This document shows, piece by piece, positions 56,318-64,000 of a DNA stretch of 64,000 nucleotides. The notes beneath the pieces were generated by a model. The model ran no database searches. It was not told the DNA's origin and saw only the letters and a program-made list of their open reading frames with translations. The first letter of the stretch is position 1; every line of letters starts with the position of its first letter. A program made the position numbers and the translations under genes. The DNA is from Henckelia pumila (Eukaryota > Streptophyta > Magnoliopsida > Lamiales > Gesneriaceae), in assembly GCF_033568475.1 (NCBI RefSeq), contig NC_133120.1, positions 169,477,991 to 169,541,990 on the forward strand, written 5' to 3'.

Positions 56318-58401
56318 TGTAACGTCCCAAATTTTATTGGAGCGTTACTCAACATACATACTTAAAAATTTAGGGGAAATTAAAAAATTTGTGGAATCAA
56401 CATATTATTTATTAAATAAGAATTTTAAAAAGTGCAAAAAATAATGAAATAAACATTTAAAAGACTTTGTCAAACATGGCCATCAACTTAAAAATCAATA
56501 CTTGTTTTCCCATCACAACATAAAATTGTTTAAACAACTCTCATTCATAAGTCTCGCACTCATGCATTGCCTGCTGGACTGACCTCTGCCTCCTCTTCAT
56601 TTCCACCAACGTAATCATCAATGAAGGTATCAATGTCTTCGTTACCTGCACCATTCAAGTATAGTGAGTCTAAAGACTCAGCAAGAAAAATTCATAAAAA
56701 GGATTTTTATAAAACTTTAAGCGAGAAAAGCATTAACATAGACTTTCATGCAAAACTTAGCATAAAGCATCTTGATGTAACCATAACATAAAACATTAGG
56801 GGTGATGAAGTATGTGTATTGTGGTAATCGTCATAATGAGCCATTCATAGCATATGACATTACACCCGTAGACTTTCATTCTTTGGATAGCCGCTCCAGA
56901 TCTCATCCCAAAGTGCATACCCCGTATAACCATCCCTTAAGCCATGTTTCGATAGCCGCTCCGGAGCTCATCCCGAAGTGCATACCCCGTATAATCATCA
57001 CAAGACCCATAAATCATCAAAATGTTTTCATGTATCGTATCGTATCATATCATGCTTCATACACATCATCATCATTCTTTCATAATCATGAACTTTCATA
57101 AAACAATGTCGTGAATACATAAACCAATGTAAGAACCATTCATGCATAAAGTGCTTCCTACATTTCATGATTTTCATGAAAAAAAAGTTTTCATGAAGGT
57201 TGAAAACATAAACATGCATTACATAGTATAATTGGTCTACGTGAGTCGTTTCGTCCGTTCCGAACATTTAAAAACTTGAAACGTTTGCATAAAACCTCTT
57301 AAATATACTTAATTCATCTTAAAATAGTATAAATATGAATTTAGAACCTCTAAAACGAAATTTAAAAATTTTGGAACAGAGGCATTCCAGACCCTTGTCC
57401 GGACCTATACACGAACCCGTGTCCGGTTGGGGCACGGGCTCCGTGCCAATCTCCGTGCACAATGAAAATTCGATTTTTCAGAGACAAAGGCCACACGGAC
57501 CCATGTCCGGACCCCCTTCCAAGGTCTGGACACTTCGGAAATTTTTTTTTGAAATTTACGAATCTGCATCAAGCTATCACAAAAATTCTGATTTTTTAGT
57601 TCCAAAATCGACCAACCATCATAAACCTTGGAATAACACTACCAAACTCCAATAAATCTTCAAACATCACTTCAAAACTCATTCATCAATCCCTTAATTC
57701 AAATATTTGAACCAAAAATTCATACTCAAAACACTCAATCTCAAAATTTTGGATTTAAAACATCTAAGCCCTTACATCTCATAAAACTTGTACCGAAAAC
57801 AACAGGAACGCCTCACGTTTCACAATTAAACAACATATTCATAAATCTTCAAGAAACATGCATAGATTGTCCATCATTCAAATAGGGTTTTACCTTGAAA
57901 ATACATATATTCTTGAATGAGTTTCAAAACAGTAAAACTTTCCTGAAACGTTTGATTGGATTTAACATGGATTACGGAGCGATCTAGCCTCGAGAATAAA
58001 GAACCCTAGTCTTGGATGCAGCGTTTGAACGAGAAGAAAGAAATTGGGGAAGAAAGCATTCCAAAAATAAAGAAAGAAGAATGGAACGCTGAATTTAATT
58101 TGTGACTAATGGGTTCCCTACACGGCCCATTAGTTACAGTTAAAAGTTTTTAAAATTTTACTCTCCCAATTAATAAAAATACATTGTATCAACTTAAACT
58201 TATTTAAATAAAACATTTTCTTAAATCATGCAAATGCTAGATTCGTCCCTACGACCCAGAATTAAATTACCAACCTGAAAACTTTAAAAATCATTCATAT
58301 CACATAAAATTTCAGGCATTCAAATAAATCACATTATTAAACATAACAATTAAATATTCTAAATGACATGCATTAAATCATATTATTTAATTAATTTATC
58401 A
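56318..58401 (-). repeat. Ty3-type LTR, probably solo
   Basis: The minus-strand end is GGGACGTTACA; the block gagtctttagactcactatacttgaatggtgcaggta, shared in style with the plus-strand LTR at 59284 (gagcttctaggctcactag...ggtgga), gives the orientation. A GC-rich word array (57385-57535: gtccggacc, cacgggctccgtg, gtccggaccc) lies inside. The right end is approximate. No primer site adjoins. Confidence 0.6.
57385..57535. repeat. GTCCGGAC / CACGGGCTCCGTG word array
   Basis: Several short palindromes (gtccggac three times, gcacgggctccgtgc, caaggtctgga) within 150 bp, GC-rich against AT-rich surroundings. The same kind of array as in the other LTRs. Confidence 0.75.
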
Positions 58402-58449
58402 TGATTAAGTTAGTGGCTCTAAGAAGAGCCACATGTCCGAGCGACACCG

Positions 58450-59160
58450 ATGACGTCAGTCGAGAGGGAGATTGAGCTCGTGGGAATCCACCTCCACCAC
58501 CAGCACTTACACCATACGAGAGGGCCAACGTTGACATGCTGGCAGGGATTACGAGGCTACTCGAGCCTCATGCCGGGCAGCATAGGAAGTCCCATGAGGA
58601 AGATGTTGCTGAGAGGTTCCAAAAGCAGGGACCCAAGGAGTTCAGGAGAATTACCGATCCATTTGTGGCTGAGGAGTGGATTCGCTCATTGGAGACCATC
58701 TATGCTTATATGGGGTTTACATATGAGGATAAAGTGAGGTGTGCAATTTTTATGTTGAAGGATGATGCAACTCTCTGGTGGGAGGGCGCAGTGGTTGGCT
58801 TAGATTTGGCTGCATTGACTTGGGAAAAATTAAAGAAGACCTTTATCGAGAAGTAGTCTGGCAATCAGTCTTCGCAACAGCTGGCGAAGAGACCATTTTC
58901 TGGGCCGTCGAAGGGCCCAAATCCACCGAGGCAGCAGCAGCAGGGGACTTTTGCCCCTAACACTGGAGTGTTAGATATTTTCCTGACGTGCTAGAGACCC
59001 CATTCTGAATCGTGTATGGCTGGATCCGGCAAGTGTTATCATTGTAATGAGCGAGAACATATTTCAGTGAAATGCCCTAAGAAGAGGAAAGCAACATGGC
59101 GTGTCTTTGTGATGCAAGCAGAGAAGGCGAATCCGGATAATTTACGCATCATAGGTAATT
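58450..59160 (+). pseudogene. Ty3 gag remnant with CCHC zinc knuckle
   Basis: Gag core: YERANVDMLAGITRLLE (58515), RITDPFVAEEWIRSLETIY, FMLKDDATLWWEGA and LTWEKLKKTFIEK, then TAG at 58854. After a shortened linker, the knuckle CYHCNEREHISVKC (CX2CX4HX4C) is at about 59031-59075. Coding sense stops near 59160. Protease, RT and integrase are absent and the polypurine tract follows within about 110 bp, so pol has been deleted cleanly. A gag-only element could be packaged only with help from a relative. Confidence 0.85.
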
Positions 59161-59267
59161 TTAAATTACGTCTTTAAAATTTTCGTAAGTGGGATGTTTA
59201 ATTAGGATATACACGAGTATCTAGCCCTACCCGACACTCATTTCAATTTAGAGGACGAAATTCCGTT

Positions 59268-59283
59268 TAAGAGGGGGAGAATT
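59268..59283 (+). other. Polypurine tract before the 3' LTR
   Basis: TTAAGAGGGGGAGAAT directly before TGTAACGCCCG; same design as in elements 1 and 2. Confidence 0.88.
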
Positions 59284-60655
59284 GTAACGCCCGAAAATTC
59301 TTTACGTAAACCTGCATGCATAACTAGGGTATTTATTGATTTAAAAATAAAGAAAAAGGGGGTTAAATGATTTTTATGTGCTATTATGTGATTTATTTTC
59401 ATGTTTAAAATTTATTATAGCATTTAACCCGCTATTATGAAATTTATGAATTTATTTTAGATATGTCATGTTTCGATCGCATATAGGGGACCGTGGACGA
59501 ACGAGATGGAGGTTTCCCTCCAAAATTTTTTAGTAAGATTTTTAAGGGCCATAATTTAGTATTTTAAGATTTTATTTTCAGAAAATAGGAGTTTTATTAT
59601 ATATATAAATGTATAGAAGCCCATTTTTCAAAAAAATAAGCCATTTTAGAGGCTTTTAATAGACTTTTAAAAGCCCACAATTAATTGTTCCGAAAATATT
59701 AAGTTATTATCAAATTATTTAGTGGGATAGATTGTGCCTAACTTGGTATATTTTATTTATTTAAAACTAAGCCCATTTGCATGCAAATAAATAAGATTTT
59801 TGGCCCATTATCCCTTCTGCACCTTCACGCCTTGCATCAGATGCACGCAGCCGCCTCTCATCTTATTCTTCAGCCTTCATACACACACGCACAGACTTTC
59901 ATGATAATCTTGAGAAAAACTCGAAGATTTGACGCCCCGTTCGTCTCAGACAAAGATCTACGTGACGATATTGTAGTTTCGAGCGAATATATCGCAAAGA
60001 CACGTTCAATCCCTTTTGGCCACCATTTAAGTCATATTACACTGATTGTTTCATGAAATGATTGATCTTGCATATGTATGTGTTTTTTTTATTTAAGATC
60101 ATCCTAGTTGACATGAGCAGATCACATTTTCATGGCTTTCTCGCCAATTTCTCACGTTTTTTCTGATATGCCTTGTTCTAAGCTGCTGATCATTGGTTTG
60201 GGGGTTGAGTTAGGTCTATAGGGTTGGTCTATATGGTGGATTGAACCTGGTCTAGGCTGGAAACGAATCAAAATTCAAAAAGTTGACAACAAGTTGCAGT
60301 TCGAGCAGTTCTGGGGTAAGGGTTCGTGTAGGCTGTAGGATGCGAGTTAGAGGCTGGTCCCAGTTGGGTTAGAACCATAAGACCATGGGAAAGGTCCTCA
60401 AGGTGTTTCTCTGGCTGGTGGTGGCCTGAGCTACGCGAGTGAAGACATGCGTTGTTTTGTTTTGGTTCGGGCTGCTCCTGTAGGGATTGGTTTTGGCTGG
60501 GGCTTGGTTGAGTAGGACCTCCTGGACCTTGGGAAGGTCTGGACGGTGGTTTTCCAGTCGGTGGGGGTCGGAGCCAGGCGATTAAAGCCCTTAAAGATCT
60601 GCTGGTCGTGAATAGTGATCTGCACAGTTTGGGTTTATGGTTTTGGGCTTTAAGT

Positions 60656-60688
60656 GGGCCGGGCTTGGGTTATTGGGTCTGGGTCGGG
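60656..60688 (+). other. Potential G-quadruplex motif
   Basis: Six GGG runs with loops of 2-5 nt (GGGCCGGGCTTGGG, then TTATTGGGTCTGGGTCGGG). It lies within a GGGTT-rich part of the LTR. Confidence 0.7.
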
Positions 60689-62188
60689 TCTGAAAAGAAT
60701 TGGGTCAAGTTAGTTGGGTTTGGGTCCGGGTTATATATGTTGGGCTCGGGTATTTTAATTTATTTTGGATTAAGAGTTCAAGTTATAATTTAATGGGTTT
60801 GAGTTAGTTTTAAATAATTATCTAGGATATTTAATTTTATATATTGGACTTAAATAATTATTTAAGTGAGCCCATTAATTTTCATAAGCCTGGTTATTCG
60901 TGGAATTATTAGGCTAGATCATGTTAGATTAAGTTTAATAGGCCAGATTAAGTTGTTAATGGGCTTGAGTTATTTAACGAGCTAATTAGTTAAGTGCTAA
61001 TGAACTTGAATAATTTATTTGGGCTAAAATTTAAGTTATTGAGCTTAAGTTCAGTTATTGGGCCATTCTATGATTATATGGATTTAAGTCTAATGAGTCA
61101 ACAACTTGAACAGGTCTATAAAAAATAAATTGTCCGTAAATATATATTTAATGCATGCATGTTTTTTTATATATAAGTATGATTTTATAAAAATTAATTA
61201 AATATATATTTTCGGGCAAATTTTTATGTAAAAATGAAATTATGAAGAATTTTAAGTTCATTCATCACGGAAGATATTTTTTTATGAATAATGTTGGACA
61301 GGTAAAAATATTTTTAAGAAAGTTGAAGTGAGTGTGGCAAGCACGGGATTGGGGATGCATGGTATTCTAGAGCCCGGATCTCTTTCCACTTATGTTTATG
61401 ATTATGAGCTTATGGATCCAGGGCAAGCCCTGGTGAAGTGGTAACATAAAGGTGGAGACTCCATCGTCACGTACGTTGGTTTTTATGATTGATCAATCGT
61501 TCATGTTTAAGGCCACCATCATGGATACAACCTATCATGTTTCAAAAAAAAATTATGATATGCCCTGTTATGATATGTTTAATGAAGATGATGATATATG
61601 ATGACTATGATGATGAAAGAATATTATGATGATGAATGATGAATAAGATAATGATAATGTTTATGATTCAACAGTACAATGATTTTAAGATCGTGCATGT
61701 ATAAGTATATTCACGATATTTTATATGATGTGCACATGCATGTGGTTTCATGTTGTTATATAAGGATATAACGTGTTGAGCTTCTAGGCTCACTAGATTT
61801 AAATGGTGGAGGTGAACATGAGTTTAAATATGAGGATGTTGTCCCAACTGGCTGTAAAGTCATATGAGCATCCATGGCAGCAGCTAGTACCCGTGACCAT
61901 AGCTTATTTATGATATTGATATTTTGAGAGTTAAAACAGTTATTTCCGCATATTTTTTAATATTTTGAAGTTTGAGAGTATGCATGGATTTTAGATTTAC
62001 GTATTTATTTTCAAGTTTGCATGGATTTGTTGAAGAAATATTATTTAAGTATTTAGGGATGGGTTTTTTATGCATGAGATTTTATCATGATTTAGTAATT
62101 AATTTTATGTTATTTAATTTCATGTAATATACTTATAAATTTATATTATATAATGTATAATAAGTTATGTAAAACTATTTAAAGTATG

Positions 62189-62191
62189 GGC

Positions 62192-62270
<79 letters not shown>

Positions 62271-62273
62271 AAA
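62189..62273. repeat. (ATA)n microsatellite
   Basis: About 28 trinucleotide units with one AAA interruption, some 27 bp before the LTR end. Confidence 0.97.
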
Positions 62274-62309
62274 ATTTCAGTAGTAGTTTGGGTCGTTTCA
62301 TTACTGCTT

Positions 62310-63283
62310 CTGCTCAAAAATTCTGAGAAATACCAGAATCGGCTAGCATTGTTGTAGCAGCCTCTTTAAGAGTTCGATTTCTCCTTTCTACAACACCATT
62401 ATGCTGAGGTGTTATGGCTGCAGAGAGCTCATGCCTGATTTGATGAAGTTCTAAATAGGTAGAAAGAGTTTGATTTGAAAACTCAGTGCCTCTGTCACTC
62501 TTGATTTTGTCAATCTTTTGAGACTTTTCATTTTGAAAGCGTTGAAAAATTTTGATCAATTGGGTAGCCGTCTGATCTTTGGATTTGAAAAAAATTATCC
62601 AAGTGATTCTAGAAAAATCATCAACAATAACCAGGTGTATTTCATTCAAACTAATCTCATTATAGGTATCGGACCAAAAAGATCCATATGCAATAATTCC
62701 AAGCTTCAGGGGGAAGAAGTGCAACCCTTATTTTTGAAAGTTGATCTGACTTGTTTTCCAAGATGACAAGCAGCGCAAATCTTATCTTTTGAAAACTCAA
62801 TTTTGGTCAGACCAGTAACCAAATTATGCTTGCTCAGATTGGAAATTGTTTTGATGTTTAAATGATTGAATCTCTTATGCCACAACGAATTCTTGTTCAT
62901 ATTCGAGGCAACCAGACAGATAATATAATTTGGTTGTGCATACTAGTTCACTTTGTAGGTGGTTTCACTTCTTTTTCCTGTCATGATTGTTAGTCCAGAT
63001 TGATCTTTAACAAGACAAGTATGCTTTAGAAATTCTACCAAATAACTATTATCACATAATTGACTTGTACTAATAAAATTGTATTTCAAGTTTTATACTA
63101 ACAAAACATATTTAATGATAATATTACCATGGATAAGCATACCATTAACCATACTCTTACCATTTGAGTTATCTCCGAAGGTTATTTTTGGTCTGAGCTT
63201 TGTCTGAATTCAGATAACAGCTTAACGTCTCTTGTCACATGTCTGGAACAACTACAATCTAGATACCAGATTGATTGGTTTAG
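62310..63283 (-). pseudogene. Copia protease to integrase region, broken
   Basis: 63275-63200 encodes SIWYLDCSCSRHVTRD, the protease active site with DSG changed to DCS. 62900-62706 is the GAG-pre-integrase zinc finger (LWHKRFNHLN...CAACHLGKQ, an HHCC arrangement). 62724-62314 is the integrase core (VDDFSRITWIIFFKSK, KSDRGTEFSN, HNGVVERRNRTLKE), whose D-D-E pattern is intact in this part. There is a frameshift between the last two blocks near 62715. A TGA at 62314 stands where relatives have Trp (NFWAEAV). Not functional. Confidence 0.85.
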
Positions 63284-63521
63284 AAGTTCACTTTTTCTAT
63301 CCTGAAATCAAGGATAAGAATAAGTTTGGTACTCATACCTACTTGGGTCCACACAGGATTAGACCTTTGGAAATCCATACTTGAATTATCCTTACAAAAT
63401 TTCTAACATACGAACCCCCAAAAATGTATTGTCTAGCTGATACCTTTGGTGCAGTGTGTTGTGAGTGCCTAGTAAAATAATATCCATACTGATTTTTCAT
63501 ACCAGGCTTCCATTATTTCTT

Positions 63522-63755
63522 TTAAACCGGTTTCTTGTGAAAATATGGTCTATGTTTTACCTTCATAGAATTCTGTCTAGCTTGACCATATCCAGAGCTG
63601 TCTGATCTAGTTTTGGTCCATTCAGACTGTGAACTCTCTGGTTCAACATATCCCAGTCCTTTGCGTAAAAGTTTGTTTTGTTGAAATATTGGACGACTAG
63701 CAGGAATTTCAGGCTCCATGTGCTCATATATTGTGCTGGACTTGACAAATTTCAC
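63522..63755 (-). pseudogene. Copia gag-protease linker fragment
   Basis: An open 77-codon piece (KFVKSSTIYEHMEPEIPAS, KGLGYVEPES) resembles the low-complexity linker that precedes protease in Tork/SIRE-like copia elements. Stops and frame changes on both sides separate it from the protease. Confidence 0.5.
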
Positions 63756-64000
63756 AAATTTTGAACTGTGCTTGTCCAGACACGACTAAGTATTTGTTTC
63801 GGATGTACTACTTTCATTCATGTTAAAGCCTAGGCCAGTTAGATCACCAGCTTTCTTTTGTATTCCATTCAGTTTATCTAGTGAAACAGAAGACTTATTC
63901 CAAGTATTGACTATATTCATCAATCTTTGATTCTATGAGAGTACAACTTGGATTCATTTATCATATTTATGTTTTTAGTCATTAAAAAATTTACTTGAGC

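Larger units (their letters stand above)
59284..62300 (+). repeat. 3' LTR of the gag-only Ty3 element, 3.0 kb
   Basis: Starts TGTAACGCCCGAAAATTC and ends GGGTCGTTTCA against copia DNA. It contains a G-rich tract (60656-60688), a GAGCTTCTAGGCTCACTAG block near 61780 and a trinucleotide microsatellite near the end. The 5' LTR and primer site of this element are not in the window. Confidence 0.75.
62301..64000 (-). mobile_element. Ty1/copia retrotransposon fragment
   Basis: On the minus strand, from the window edge: gag-protease linker, protease, GAG-pre-integrase zinc finger and integrase core, cut at 62300 by the LTR. No reverse transcriptase lies in the window; it would have been beyond the cut. 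Confidence 0.85.

Noticed and set aside
57028..57267. His/Met-rich minus-strand frame
   Set aside because: It arises from repeated catcat/tcatga words inside the minus-strand LTR.
62189..62273. Regular repeat that might be taken for a CRISPR-like array
   Set aside because: It is a simple (ATA)n microsatellite with no spacers, and this is plant DNA.

Overview
This is a 64 kb window of a plant nuclear genome. Spliced genes with GT/AG introns, AT-rich intergenic DNA, Ty3 and Ty1 retrotransposons primed by initiator tRNA-Met, a LINE, MULE, CACTA and hAT relatives, MITEs and Helitrons all say so. A eudicot is likely. The exact taxon cannot be read from the sequence; an asterid is only a guess. 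More than 80% of what can be interpreted is transposon-derived. Only two host genes are well supported: an eight-exon DDRGK1/UFBP1 gene (7381-10470 +, 299 aa, UFMylation) and a two-exon gene for a 100-aa protein with a mitochondrial-type presequence (13151-13531 +).

Layout. 1-4.6 kb: a decayed Mutator-like locus with a plant-mobile-domain (PMD) gene on + facing a MULE transposase on -, convergent as in maize MuDR. 5.0-7.1 kb: a snap-back repeat, an hAT MITE with an 8-bp target duplication, and a MULE MITE with a 9-bp duplication that carries a second MITE, ending about 245 bp before the DDRGK1 start codon. 7.4-10.5 kb: DDRGK1. 12.3-12.9 kb: a hAT-like MITE. 13.1-13.5 kb: the small gene. 14.1-16.25 kb: a broken LINE (-).

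16.25-36.7 kb is a nested retrotransposon cluster. Ty3 element 1 (-, 16254-25061) and Ty3 element 2 (+, 27520-36616) belong to one chromovirus-like family. Element 2 sits inside an older Ty3 element 3, bounded by a perfect GTATG duplication, and the element 3 integrase frame resumes at 36617. Two related LTR-like units follow (36.7-38.7 kb). 39.6-44.4 kb holds a MULE MITE, a Helitron 3' end, copia fragments, a long inverted repeat and a 251-bp Helitron. 45.3-46.0 kb is a CACTA-derived gene with only the transposase-associated domain. 47.8-48.4 kb is an hAT MITE. 48.9-54.5 kb has two copia-type LTR copies with an unrelated LTR-like segment between them. 55.0-55.2 kb is another mini-Helitron. 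56.3-62.3 kb has a minus-strand LTR, then a Ty3 gag fragment running straight into its polypurine tract and a 3 kb LTR. 62.3 kb to the end is a Ty1/copia gag-protease-integrase relic (-).

Two themes run through the window. First, several unrelated LTRs carry arrays of short GC-rich palindromic words. Two closely related LTRs (elements 1 and 2) carry completely different words, while one word occurs in two unrelated contexts; this is the best candidate for something undescribed. Second, the Ty3 gag-pol frames are broken by 15 nonsense codons and no frameshift, most explained by C:G to T:A transitions, as expected of methylated silenced repeats. All assignments come from reading translated motifs by eye; no database search was run.
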